Source: Chloroflexi bacterium TSY (GTDB taxonomy: Bacteria; Chloroflexota; Anaerolineae; Caldilineales; Caldilineaceae). From it: DNA of 64,000 bases. Position numbers and translations under genes: made by a program. The notes beneath the pieces are model-generated. The model was not told where the DNA came from. It saw nothing but the letters and a program-made list of their open reading frames with translations, and did not search any database. The DNA is taken from assembly GCA_019217005.1 (NCBI GenBank), contig JAHBNG010000001.1, positions 62,001 through 126,000 of the forward strand. The letters run 5' to 3'. This document shows positions 1 through 8,188 of this stretch, in pieces. Position 1 is the stretch's first letter. Each line of letters starts with the position of its first letter.

Positions 1-87
1 AACGTCAATCGCAAATGGCGTTTGGTGAAATTGACGGTGCCTGAACCTGAGCAGATTGTCTTGAATGGGAGTGGCGTATCGGGGTAA
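1..87 (+). CDS. C-terminal end of an unidentified protein
   Basis: The first 28 codons of the window are open in frame 1 and end at TAA (85-87). The readable tail ends in ...VLNGSGVSG. The rest of the gene lies before the window, so no family can be assigned. It is convergent with the minus-strand gene at 419-1552, and the hairpin at 346-378 sits between the two. Confidence 0.4.
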   Translation, partial: NVNRKWRLVKLTVPEPEQIVLNGSGVSG

Positions 88-118
88 TGGTTTGGCAAGA
101 TTCTGCGCTTTAGTACTG

Positions 119-187
119 ATCCGAAAAGTTCTGTGACGAATCATCCTTGTCCGAGAAGCAGATCGGACTCACAACCACTTTTCGGAT
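119..187. repeat. 70-bp palindromic repeat, left copy
   Basis: Ends are ATCCGAAAAGT and ACTTTTCGGAT, so the unit is itself palindromic. A diverged copy lies at 1709-1779 in inverted orientation, and a half copy (TTTTTCGGATAGG) is near 3703-3716. The two full copies bracket the gene at 419-1552. A small non-autonomous element or a recombination site are both possible. Confidence 0.6.
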
Positions 188-345
188 AGATTCTTAGAGA
201 AAGTTGTTCCGTCAACTTGAATCTCTAGTGAAATGCTCCCCGAAGAACAAGCCCCAAAAATACCTATTATGATGTGAAACCTTTGTCTTGCGTCCTGCGT
301 AGTGTCATATGTAGTGTGATGGTTTTCTCCTGAAAATGTGGGGTT

Positions 346-378
346 AAAAGAGCCTGGTCATTAAGATCAGGCTCTTTT
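346..378. terminator. Bidirectional hairpin terminator
   Basis: Perfect 11-bp stem, AAAAGAGCCTG paired with CAGGCTCTTTT, around an 11-nt loop. The A and T runs at the two ends let it work in both directions. It lies just beyond the stop of the minus-strand gene at 419-1552. Confidence 0.75.
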
Positions 379-418
379 GCATTCAACTAACTATCGCTGT
401 TGCCAATGTCAATGGCTC

Positions 419-1552
419 CTACTGAGCTGAGTTCTTCAAATGTTCAGAATAACGTCCGTCACCATAGGCGGCTTGCACACGAACCAGAAATTCTCGCAAT
501 CCTCTTCTTTCTCCAGGATGAAGGCTTGCCCGCTCTCCCCGCGCAATCATCTCGCGAAAAAAGCCAACCCCAAGCGATTCTCCCCAGTTCAAACGATTAT
601 ATTTTTTCCACATCCACTCAAGCAACGACATGCGCTCTTCATTCGATAAGTCGCTTAGATACGTGTCCAATTCATTCCACTCTCCTTGCTCGAAATTCAT
701 ATTCACCAATTCGACAATCGCTAGCTTCACCATTAGCAAACGATGCTCAGATGAACCACAGAAATAATCGGTGTTTGACGCTATCTGATGCTCATCGTTA
801 TTCACTGAATCCTGCTTCATATTTTGAGCTTGTGTCGCAGCATTTTTACGATTGTCGCTTTCTGCGTGGCCCCCACTATACGCGCGCGCGATCATACGTG
901 GATCGCGATCACTATTCAGATCAAGATCAAGATCATTAACGAAAGAACTAAGATCTAACTGGCCATCAGCATCATCAGCCAATTGGCCTTGACCTTGACC
1001 TTCAACTTCAACTTGACCTTCTAGTAGATTCGTCTGGAATTCTCCAGATTCATCTAGATTCGATGATTCTGCGAAATATCCCTCGTTTTGGGCTGCTTCT
1101 AAACACGCTTCCAACTCTGTCTTGTATTTGCCTTTTGGCAAATTCCATGAGTACTTTCTCAGTCGATCCAGATCGACTGGAATCAAGCCATTCTGGCCAC
1201 GTCTCCATCCAGGAGGAGTAGCAAAATGACTTTCTTCCTCACGATGATAATAAAAATTTGGATTGTATATACGAAAATCGATGAAGAACGCTACGAGTCC
1301 CGAACGACCTCCTTTATACCGAACGACCATGCCGATGTCTTCTAGCTCTGCCACCAGCTCTTCAGGATTGCTGATCCGATTCGTGCGCAACGGCATCGTT
1401 TGACTGACCAACCATGTCGCATCACCTTCAATCAACCCATCTCGATCAAGATGCGGGATAGCTGAAATGTAAAGCATATATGCTTGAGCACTTACTGTGC
1501 TCAGATCGGCATCAAGCGAAATTGAGGTAGGCAAAAATCTTCCTCTAGGCAT
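419..1552 (-). CDS. Replisome-organizer-like replication protein
   Basis: About 377 residues. The N-terminal ~120 residues resemble the winged-helix front end of phage replisome organizers and DnaD-like initiators, with a conserved-looking stretch reading SISLDADLSTVSAQAYML. Residues ~180-270 are acidic, Q- and D-rich linker. The last ~100 residues form a second compact helical region. The start at 1552 (MPRGRF) is preferred because a GGGGG Shine-Dalgarno sits 6 nt upstream; an ATG 12 codons earlier lacks one. A likely role is helicase loading or origin binding for the replicon, next to the Rep/Par block. TTTGCA motifs just upstream (1629-1654) match those upstream of the small HTH gene, suggesting shared control. 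The family assignment is by pattern only. Confidence 0.6.
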   Translation of the reverse strand: MPRGRFLPTSISLDADLSTVSAQAYMLYISAIPHLDRDGLIEGDATWLVSQTMPLRTNRISNPEELVAELEDIGMVVRYKGGRSGLVAFFIDFRIYNPNFYYHREEESHFATPPGWRRGQNGLIPVDLDRLRKYSWNLPKGKYKTELEACLEAAQNEGYFAESSNLDESGEFQTNLLEGQVEVEGQGQGQLADDADGQLDLSSFVNDLDLDLNSDRDPRMIARAYSGGHAESDNRKNAATQAQNMKQDSVNNDEHQIASNTDYFCGSSEHRLLMVKLAIVELVNMNFEQGEWNELDTYLSDLSNEERMSLLEWMWKKYNRLNWGESLGVGFFREMIARGERASLHPGERRGLREFLVRVQAAYGDGRYSEHLKNSAQ

Positions 1553-1628
1553 ATAACCCCCTTTATAAGATATTCGCTCATTAGACAAACGCGTGCAAAA
1601 CAGTCATTTTCGGGGCATCTATAATCAG

Positions 1629-1654
1629 TTTGCACACCTTTGCATAGATGAGCC
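1629..1654. promoter_or_regulatory. Paired TTTGCA operator-like motifs
   Basis: GTTTGCACAC (1628-1637) and CTTTGCATAGA (1638-1648) lie about 80 bp upstream of the start at 1552. CTTTGCATAG recurs twice in the 18-bp repeat array at 5353-5424 in front of the HTH gene. One regulator could bind both places. Confidence 0.4.
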
Positions 1655-1708
1655 CTAATTGGGTATTTAGATATGCGGAAACGAACGCCAATCGACCGTT
1701 TTAGAACC

Positions 1709-1779
1709 TATCCGAAAAGTAGTTGTGAGTCCGACTAGTTTCTCGAGTGAGAATAGATCATCACAGAACTTTACGGATA
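1709..1779. repeat. 70-bp palindromic repeat, right copy
   Basis: Inverted, diverged partner of 119-187. The shared block reads TATCCGAAAAGT at one end, with GTTGTGAGTCCGA conserved inside. See the left copy. Confidence 0.6.
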
Positions 1780-1848
1780 AGCCTTAGACGGGCCAAACTA
1801 GAAATGTGTTTATCTAAAGGGGTTAGGGAATGGGTAGAAATCACTTGA

Positions 1849-1910
1849 CGTACGCCAAGTGTAGGCGTACGACTAAGATAGTATACCATAAAAGAGGACG
1901 GTATACCACA
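1849..1910. promoter_or_regulatory. Palindrome and GTATACCA pair, candidate parS or operator
   Basis: CGTACGCC (1849-1856) and GGCGTACG (1864-1871) form a perfect 8-bp inverted repeat with a 7-nt spacer. Just beyond, GTATACCA occurs at 1881 and 1901, exactly 20 bp apart (two helical turns). The site lies immediately downstream of the ParA/ParB-like operon, a usual place for a partition centromere. An operator of the neighbouring replication gene is the alternative. Confidence 0.4.
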
Positions 1911-2032
1911 AATTGTGTAAAAGTTGTTCAGCTTTTCAGACTTTAGTTTCCGGTAAAAGTTTCAGAGAAAAATCTAATTTGCATACTACATTTGACAGAT
2001 CTTTTAGGATACCACCTAAACGAGCCGATCAC

Positions 2033-2929
2033 TCACCTCTGCAACTGCTCCATCAACTCTGCTAATCGTTCTCGGATTTGGCTGACTTCCGTATGTTGAA
2101 AAATCGCCTGACAATCTTCTTCCGATTGCCCTTCCAACGCTTTATCTGCGACATTAAGCTGGTGGTGTAAACGAGCAATCACAAACGCCGGTGGCTTATT
2201 GTTGGACCTTTTCTCATCTAGTTCAACAAGCAATTGTTCACAGGCCTGAAGAAGATCTTTCCGACGCCAGGCATCCGGCAGAATTTCTCGTGCCTGATTC
2301 AGCTCTCTCAAGGCCACCTTTCCAGCATCGGTGCCCGTGACCATCTCGCTCAGAACAACGGTTTGTTGGTCCAGATCATCTTCCCGTTCTCGCTTGAGCC
2401 AAGTCTGAACTCGTTTTTTGAGCTCATCAACAGTCGCAAAACTTTTTTCAATCACCTGTTTGACATCGCCATAGGATGGGGTATCTCCTTCGTCAAGCTG
2501 ATGTTCGACAAGATCAAGGGCCTTATCGGGCGTTGACGGCGAAGCAAGCAGATAGAGGGAACTAGGAGGCAAATCGGCAAATTTTGCCGATTTGGGACCA
2601 AGTCGCTTATCGACAGTCATAAAATTCCGCGCCAACCGTTCTGACAAATCAAACTCTTCTTGCAGCCAATCGAGCCAGTCGCCGTGGGCCAATAGGTTTT
2701 TGATCTGGTTGAGACGTTGGCCAACAACAAAGATATCGTTTGCTGCTCTCTTCAGGCGTGGCTTGATGTCGCGTGCCGCCTCAATTACTTGTCGGCGATG
2801 CTTCTCGTCGATGCGATTATAATCGAAATGCAGGATCTCTTCTTCGGGACCGGAGAGCGTGACTTCCCTCTTTGTCGTCAATGCCTGGCGCCGCTGCGGA
2901 GGATTCCTACGTCTGGTCGTGTTGCTCAT
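2033..2929 (-). CDS. DUF3102-type ParB-like partition partner
   Basis: 298 residues. Residues ~40-140 look like a DUF3102 domain (IKPRLKRAANDIFVVGQRL, GDWLDWLQEEFDLSERLARN), a family often found beside ParA on plasmids. A helical region with many Lys, Glu and Gln follows and could bind DNA or dimerise. The ATG at 2929 overlaps the end of parA (2907) by 23 bp, so the two are translationally coupled. The inferred role is binding a centromere, possibly 1849-1910, and stimulating ParA. No classical ParB CTPase (ParBc) motif is visible, so this is not a chromosomal-type ParB. Placement in the partition operon is firm; mechanism is inferred. Confidence 0.65.
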   Translation of the reverse strand: MSNTTRRRNPPQRRQALTTKREVTLSGPEEEILHFDYNRIDEKHRRQVIEAARDIKPRLKRAANDIFVVGQRLNQIKNLLAHGDWLDWLQEEFDLSERLARNFMTVDKRLGPKSAKFADLPPSSLYLLASPSTPDKALDLVEHQLDEGDTPSYGDVKQVIEKSFATVDELKKRVQTWLKREREDDLDQQTVVLSEMVTGTDAGKVALRELNQAREILPDAWRRKDLLQACEQLLVELDEKRSNNKPPAFVIARLHHQLNVADKALEGQSEEDCQAIFQHTEVSQIRERLAELMEQLQR

Positions 2930-3677
2930 CTTCTATCTTCGTCATACGATCTAGCAATCCTAAGTAGGCTAGCGCAGTGTCATCCTGGGGTGCATACTCC
3001 CAAATGGTCTGCCCATATGATACGGCTTCTCGCGCTTTCGTCCGTCGCGGGATTGGCTCCACAACCAGTTCAGGAAAGGTCTCCTGCAGGCTGACAAGGT
3101 TTGCGGTTGTCTCTTTGGTATGGTCAGCAAACATCGGTAAGATAAATTTTCGCCCCGGTCGACATTGATAGCGTTGAATCAGCTGCTCCAAGAGTTCTAG
3201 GACGGTGCTGACGCCATCTAAAGCCAAATAGTCGAGTGCACTGGGAATGATCAAGAGATCGGCCATATAGAGACCCAACTCCTGAAAATAGCCTCCAGGG
3301 TGGGTATCGATCACCAAGAAATCATAGCCAATTAGCTCATTCAACAATCTATCACCCACCTGATCAACCCCGATATGCTCCAGCTGACAGATACTGGCCG
3401 CCCGCGTTGTGCGAGAATTGCCGGGCAGTAGATTCAGCAGTGGTCTTCCCGTCTCGCGGATCACATTCGCGACCGGCACCTCATTGACCAGAAAATCAAA
3501 TACGCCTGGCTCTGGATCTAACCCCAGACTGACGGCACAGTGGCCTTGCGGCCCAAGATCGAGCAGCAGAACCTTTTTGTTCTTTTGAAGCGCCAGGCCA
3601 TGGGCCAGCGAAACGGAGGCCGTCGTCTTGCCGACACCGCCTTTCATATTCGTCGAACAAATGGTTGTGAGAGCCAT
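2907..3677 (-). CDS. parA: ParA-family partition ATPase
   Basis: 256 residues from the ATG at 3677; an in-frame extension to 3722 is possible, but AGGAG lies upstream of 3677. A deviant Walker A (KGGVGKTT) is at residues 12-19. The A' motif reads DLGPQG rather than the usual DxDPQG, and Walker B reads DFLVIDTHPGG. There is no N-terminal HTH domain, as in short ParA proteins of small partition systems. ParA ATPases move plasmid copies over the nucleoid together with a centromere-bound partner, here probably the overlapping downstream gene. It lies downstream of Rep on the same strand, an arrangement typical of low-copy plasmids. Confidence 0.9.
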   Translation of the reverse strand: MALTTICSTNMKGGVGKTTASVSLAHGLALQKNKKVLLLDLGPQGHCAVSLGLDPEPGVFDFLVNEVPVANVIRETGRPLLNLLPGNSRTTRAASICQLEHIGVDQVGDRLLNELIGYDFLVIDTHPGGYFQELGLYMADLLIIPSALDYLALDGVSTVLELLEQLIQRYQCRPGRKFILPMFADHTKETTANLVSLQETFPELVVEPIPRRTKAREAVSYGQTIWEYAPQDDTALAYLGLLDRMTKIEDEQHDQT

Positions 3678-3751
3678 GCAACTTTTTGCTCCTATTTGAT
3701 AGTATTTTTCGGATAGGTTCAAAGGTCGTTCTTGGCATACTCAGACAGCTT

Positions 3752-4882
3752 TCACTCTCTCACGAAGCTTACGTCTGCGATCCCTTCCACAACCTCATTG
3801 AGCACAATGAGCGTGTTCCGGACCAACCGATTTTGCATCCAATCTGCATACTGCCCCGCTTCGATTGTAGCGATTCCATTCTCAATGCGAATGAGGCGTG
3901 TTTTTTGGAAATGATCATATAATTGTGGATTCCCTGCTTTCACCCGATTAATCACTTGCTGCCATATCTTATCTTCCTCTGTTTCTGGGTCACCAGACTG
4001 GATCACACCATCAGTAGTCGACTGGATCACACCATCAGTAGGTGGCTCTTCGAACAGGAGAAGCTGGAGGCTATTTTTCACTTTTTTATAGAATATAATT
4101 CGATGATATTTGCCTATCTTCACGAACTCAAATTCGACCAGCCAATCCCGATCAACCAACTCTTGTGCAGCTTTTTTAAGTGCCCGCTTTAAGTGAGATG
4201 GATACTCATAGATGGCCATACCGAGTTTGTTCTGCAGAGCAAAAATGTCAATCTCATATCTCTCATTGTAGGCCATCGTCTTATCAAGAAAGCGAAACAT
4301 GCGGCGACTTAGAGGACTTTTCAAGCTATAGTAAAAATCCAGATCCAGATATTTCAAATAACCTGATTGGATCGACCGCCAAACTCGGTTGCCCCACACA
4401 ATATAGCTCTCATTTCCTTCATCTGCACCTTCCTCATAATGCAAATACGATTCATCTATAATATGGAAGCGGCGCTTAGTTGTAATCCTATTCTTTTTCT
4501 CACGGTCAAACCATGCCTGATCGCTGAATATCGTAATCGTCACAAGCCGATCCAACGCCTTCTCAACTTCTCGATAGTTCCGCGCGTTGATGGAGAGCCC
4601 CAGGATTTTCAAAACTCGATACATCGTGAAGGTCATCTTCCGGTTACGGAAGTTGTCTTGTGCCCCAATATAGAGCAAGGCAATGAGCACTCGCTCAGCC
4701 AATTCAGTCGGCAGCCCCAACGCCCCACCCTCAACAATCCAAACCATCTCCTTTTGTTCACCATCTTCAACAAAGGTTCCATGATATTCGATGCTGGTGC
4801 GCTTATCGCTGGGACCAAGACGTGCAATCGGTAACACGGCCAAATTCATCTCATCTTTACTGCGGCGTTTTTTATCCGACAT
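3752..4882 (-). CDS. Plasmid replication initiator (RepA/RPA-like)
   Basis: 376 residues. The central region (~60-270) has the tandem winged-helix pattern of iteron-binding initiators, including YLDLDFYYSLKSPLSRRMFR and a basic segment FVKIGKYHRIIFYKK. The ATG at 4882 has GAGGG 8 nt upstream. Five iterons and an AT-rich tract lie just upstream (4921-5116), as expected for an initiator controlling its own origin. Two more iterons lie inside the gene at 4001-4038, where they encode a doubled TDGVIQS in the acidic region near the C-terminus. It is followed by parA after a 74-bp gap that contains a half copy of the 70-bp palindromic repeat. Initiator function is strongly supported by context; the exact family is not. 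Confidence 0.8.
   Translation of the reverse strand: MSDKKRRSKDEMNLAVLPIARLGPSDKRTSIEYHGTFVEDGEQKEMVWIVEGGALGLPTELAERVLIALLYIGAQDNFRNRKMTFTMYRVLKILGLSINARNYREVEKALDRLVTITIFSDQAWFDREKKNRITTKRRFHIIDESYLHYEEGADEGNESYIVWGNRVWRSIQSGYLKYLDLDFYYSLKSPLSRRMFRFLDKTMAYNERYEIDIFALQNKLGMAIYEYPSHLKRALKKAAQELVDRDWLVEFEFVKIGKYHRIIFYKKVKNSLQLLLFEEPPTDGVIQSTTDGVIQSGDPETEEDKIWQQVINRVKAGNPQLYDHFQKTRLIRIENGIATIEAGQYADWMQNRLVRNTLIVLNEVVEGIADVSFVRE
4001..4038. repeat. Two iterons inside the rep gene
   Basis: GATCACACCATCAG occurs at 4001-4014 and 4025-4038, in the same orientation as the five origin iterons. Both are in frame within rep and encode TDGVIQS twice on the minus strand. A Rep-binding site in its own coding sequence could act in copy control. 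Confidence 0.8.
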
Positions 4883-4920
4883 TATTTGACCCTCGGAGAG
4901 AAAAGTAGAAGACCATTCTT

Positions 4921-5116
4921 TGTTCTAGTATTTGAAAACAAAAATTTTTTGTTATTCTTTGTATGTCTGGAAAACTGTGATCACACCATCAGTAGTTCTG
5001 GATCACACCATCAGCAATCATTATCTATTTCTGGATCACACCATCAGCAATTTAGGGAATAAAACTGGATCACACCATCAGTAGTTTGAACAATGACTGG
5101 ATCACACCATCAGTAG
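4921..5116. other. Iteron-type replication origin
   Basis: Five copies of GATCACACCATCAG, each followed by TAG or CAA, start at 4979, 5001, 5034, 5068 and 5100. Spacings of 22, 33, 34 and 32 bp are close to two or three helical turns. Between the iterons and the rep start lies an AT-rich stretch (4930-4958) containing AACAAAAATTTTTTGTT, a plausible unwinding element. This is the standard layout of an iteron origin beside its initiator gene. Confidence 0.8.
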
Positions 5117-5126
5117 CATCAATAGA

Positions 5127-5330
5127 CTATTTAGGAACTATCTCCTTTGGCCACTCCACCTCCAATTTGTTCTCCTCAACATACCGACGCAGATCTTTTT
5201 CTTTCACCTTGCGCGGAGAGCCAGGTGTCAGTCGATAGCCAGGCAGATACCCCTTATCAATGAGTCGTTGTGCAGTTGAACGACTAATGTGCAATATCTC
5301 TGCTACCTGGCCTGTCGTAAACTCGACCAT
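5127..5330 (-). CDS. Small excisionase/MerR-like HTH protein
   Basis: 67 residues from the ATG at 5330, which has GGGGGAG 9 nt upstream; a longer in-frame extension to 5558 has no ribosome site and reads through repeats. Residues 1-50 form a helix-turn-helix of the excisionase (HTH_17) type: TGQVAEILHISRSTAQRLID followed by a wing with PGSPRKVKEKDL. It sits directly upstream of the iterons and is co-directional with rep. Four 18-bp repeats lie just upstream of its start and are its most likely binding sites, implying autoregulation. It may also act at 1629-1654. Confidence 0.75.
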   Translation of the reverse strand: MVEFTTGQVAEILHISRSTAQRLIDKGYLPGYRLTPGSPRKVKEKDLRRYVEENKLEVEWPKEIVPK

Positions 5331-5352
5331 GTCGCATCTCCCCCAATGATAA

Positions 5353-5424
5353 CTTTGCACATATTGCATTCTTTGCATAGAGTGCATTCTTTGCGCATCG
5401 TGATTACTTTGCATAGTATATGTC
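5353..5424. repeat. Four 18-bp direct repeats
   Basis: CTTTGCA-type units start at 5353, 5371, 5389 and 5407 with exact 18-bp periodicity (rough consensus CTTTGCAYAKNRTGCATT). They are distinct from the rep iterons and lie immediately upstream of the HTH gene. Either operators for that protein or a second initiator-binding array. Confidence 0.7.
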
Positions 5425-5688
5425 TTTTGGTAAAAGTGGACAAATATCTCTTGATAAGCCAGTTGGCCCGCCATTAGAAAGCTGATCCAAAAGCGTCTCG
5501 AGCGAGGGTAGAGGGTGATGAGTGATACGACCAATGTGGAGCGGGTGTTACGAGTCACCTTTTCCTGGCCGGCGACGGAACGGGAACCTACGCTAAGCTA
5601 TAGACGGTTGATTTACGTAACCAAATTCCTGTGTATTATCAAACGGATGTTTAATGATATAAGTTGAGGTGACAAAAAAGTCGCTGAA

Positions 5689-6140
5689 ATGTCCTCAATT
5701 TTGCCTCAAAAACACATCTCATTATTCAAAATTCCGAAAACCTGTATGCAAATGACGTTTTTGACACAGGGGATTTCCGTCAGATACAATCGGTTGGTGA
5801 AGGTGTTAGAAACGAAAGAGGATCTAGGGACTGCCTTCTACAATATTCGCGATCTGGAAAAACTAGGTATTCAAGTTGTTTACGAGAAGTTTGCTACCTT
5901 GAGATTTTGTACAATCTTCTGCGTGATGATTGGCCCTGTATTGTGGACGTCCAAACGTTAACCCTGCCCCACTGGAACAAGGTCGACAATTCTCACGCCG
6001 TTGCCCTAATGGTCATGGATCAGAACGATATCTACCTCAATGATCCTGCATTTTCCGATGAGATTTTTACTGAACCAATGGGCAAATTTGATTTAGCTTG
6101 GTTGGAGCGCGACGAGGAGTATGCTGTGTTGAGCAAGTAA
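5689..6140 (+). pseudogene. Broken C39-like cysteine peptidase
   Basis: Two overlapping frames join into one protein. The first carries SVRYNRLVKVLETKEDLGTA and GIQVVYEKFATL. The second (to 6140) carries LLRDDWPCIVDVQT, then HAVALMVMD and YLNDPAF, and ends near FDLAWLERDEEYAVL. The His and Asn-Asp-Pro pattern matches the back half of C39-like papain-fold peptidases. The N-terminal catalytic Cys segment is missing and a frameshift falls near 5900, so it is inactive. No neighbouring transporter or substrate gene is seen. Confidence 0.6.
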
Positions 6141-6369
6141 CTTTTTCATGGATAATTTTTGCATATCCCCATTTTAGGACAATCTTGCGGGAAAAAGAAA
6201 GAGGTGATTGGTGAAATCAAAAGTGATCTCGTTGAAATGCATCTCGGCATCCGACGGGCCAGTGGGCTATCTGATGGTTGAGACCACTGATGAGGCATTA
6301 TAACACCCTGTCCCGCTCTACTCCATTCGGATACTCTTGCTTCGCTAGATAAAGTCACTAGGAAAGGCG

Positions 6370-6807
6370 ATGAAACGGGTTACAGCCAACACATACCGGC
6401 AGGACAAATATTATCCCCGTGTTGTCCGAGCGGTCGCCAATATACTTTCTCAGTCGGATGTGGTTATACCTGTCGAAGTTTTGATAGAGATGGGAAATCT
6501 GGCTCAGAAGAACTGTGAAGCGTGGTACCGTGGTCAAGTTCCATACCTGGAGCGTGTATTCGAAGGAAGCCTATCTAAAGCGAATCGTATCCTGCGTATC
6601 ATCAGTTTCCACGCTCATGACTTGAATATGCTCCCAAGACGAACGGTTTACCATCAGAGGGGCAAAAACAAAAAACGACTCTTACAGTTCTCTAAATCGG
6701 GAAATAAGGATGTTGAGGATGCCTATTCCACCCACTATGTTTGGAATCAATCCCCGGAGAAGAAGCGGCAAGTTATCGAACAGTCAATGCCCCTGATAAA
6801 GCGATAG
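6370..6807 (+). CDS. Conserved hypothetical protein
   Basis: 145 residues, basic. Start ATG 6370 is preceded by GGAAAGG. The sequence contains VPVE-type and PYLERVFEGSLSKANRIL segments, then FHAHDLNMLP, which I recall as a recurrent uncharacterised bacterial family. No enzyme motif, membrane segment or signal peptide is visible. It stands alone between a decayed peptidase and the recombinase. Function unknown. Confidence 0.6.
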   Translation: MKRVTANTYRQDKYYPRVVRAVANILSQSDVVIPVEVLIEMGNLAQKNCEAWYRGQVPYLERVFEGSLSKANRILRIISFHAHDLNMLPRRTVYHQRGKNKKRLLQFSKSGNKDVEDAYSTHYVWNQSPEKKRQVIEQSMPLIKR

Positions 6808-7186
6808 AACATGACACGGAAAGCTGCGCTCGCCCTCTAATGGGAGACCAATCAGAATCAAGGGCAAACTTGAACAAAGTCGTTGACTATTCCCTTTATC
6901 TAGTCAAGCACAGTCAGGCATTTGGTGTTGGATGTCGACTTGCGATTAGAAACAGCCCCGTTTTTGATTGGTCTCCGTCATACCCTCTCTGCTTCACTAA
7001 ATCGTTCACGTATTCCGCTTACCTCATTTCAAGAATCACTCCGATGAGTATACGCTCCATAGACATTTCAATCTTCTGTAAGCCCCCACGATTTATCAGA
7101 TTTCCGGCGTGGTATCTATCCCGAATTCCATAGAATATATTATGCTAGACATAGATGAATTGAGATAGAGAGTGAACGAGAGCATC
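6808..7186. other. No gene recognised
   Basis: About 380 bp between the hypothetical protein and the recombinase. A long open frame here has no family resemblance and no ribosome site. No clear hairpin, repeat or promoter was recognised. Confidence 0.4.
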
Positions 7187-8188
7187 ATGAGCGATACTTC
7201 AACAGCAGGAAACAGCAACAGCCAGGGTGAGGCGCTGCCAGATATTCAGGTGCCAACGCTCTTCCTGGCCGTGGAGCAGGCAGAGCAGGTGATTGTCGAT
7301 CTGTTCCGGCACAAGCGGAAGAATCAAAATACCCAGCAGGCTTACTTGAGAGCTTTGCATCGCTTCAGCGGGTGGTGTGAGAGTGAAGGACTCACCTTGC
7401 CGGAACTGCATTCCCAGAACATTGAAACCTATGTCGAGAAGCAGCTCCGGTCAGAGGGGCTATCGGACGCCAGCATCCAACAGCATCTGTCCGCGCTCAA
7501 GACCGTCTTTAACCGGCTCTATATTGAACGGGTACTCTCCATTGATCCAGCAGCGCCCATTCGGTTTGAGGGGATGAAGAAGACAGAAGGGTCCACGCCG
7601 GATTTAAGCAGCGAACAGATTGACGATCTCTTTGACGTCATTGACACAGAAACACTCTCCGGACTCCGCAACGCCGCCATGATCGCCGTCATGCTCTACA
7701 GCGGTGCCAGGGTGAGCGCCGTCGCCAATATGAAAGTCAGTGACTATTTTGGGGCAGGGGAGGAGTGGTATTTCCGGTTCATCGAGAAACGCAGGAACCT
7801 CCATATTGTGCCCGTGCATGAGGAAGCCAAGAACTACGTCGACCGCTACATCGAAGCGGCGGGCATCGCCTACCAGTATGACACGCCGCTCTTTCGGAAA
7901 TTCACCAATACCCTCGAGATAACCGACGAACCCGTCAGTCGGACCGCCATCACGGCCATGATTAAATATTATGGGGAAAAGGCAGGCATCGAGGCGAAAA
8001 ACATCTGTAGTCATTCTTGTCGGGCGACGGCGGCCACAAATCTGCTCGAACAGGGAACACCAGCAGAAGATGTGCAGCGGTTCCTCAATCATACGCATAT
8101 TAGCACAACGCTCATGTATGATAGACGCGACAAGAAGACCAAGAAAAAGGTGGTTGAGTCGATTTCGTATAACTTTACTTTCTGGTAA
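7187..8188 (+). CDS. XerD-like tyrosine recombinase
   Basis: 333 residues from ATG 7187 (a GTG at 7172 is an alternative). A SAM-like core-binding domain spans ~30-120 and the catalytic domain ~140-330. Catalytic set: R175 (in YSGARVS), K201 in the beta-hairpin, H276 and R279 (HSCR), H302 (LNHTH) and Y311. The length is typical of Xer or plasmid resolvase enzymes and short for temperate-phage integrases. A DDE IS is inserted across its stop codon: removing it with one TATAA copy turns the last codons from YNFTFW-stop into YK-stop, so the protein is only lengthened by four residues. Beside rep/par genes, multimer resolution is likely; integration is possible. Confidence 0.85.
   Translation: MSDTSTAGNSNSQGEALPDIQVPTLFLAVEQAEQVIVDLFRHKRKNQNTQQAYLRALHRFSGWCESEGLTLPELHSQNIETYVEKQLRSEGLSDASIQQHLSALKTVFNRLYIERVLSIDPAAPIRFEGMKKTEGSTPDLSSEQIDDLFDVIDTETLSGLRNAAMIAVMLYSGARVSAVANMKVSDYFGAGEEWYFRFIEKRRNLHIVPVHEEAKNYVDRYIEAAGIAYQYDTPLFRKFTNTLEITDEPVSRTAITAMIKYYGEKAGIEAKNICSHSCRATAATNLLEQGTPAEDVQRFLNHTHISTTLMYDRRDKKTKKKVVESISYNFTFW

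Noticed and set aside
400..939. Plus-strand open frame of 179 codons
   Set aside because: Lies opposite the replisome-organizer-like gene, which has a good start and terminator; the plus frame has no protein-like features.
4001..5113. GATCACACCATCAG repeats as a CRISPR array
   Set aside because: Only 14 bp long, irregular spacing, next to a rep gene and partly inside it; iterons fit better.
6741..7133. 130-codon frame before the recombinase
   Set aside because: Overlaps the end of the conserved hypothetical gene, has no ribosome site and random composition.
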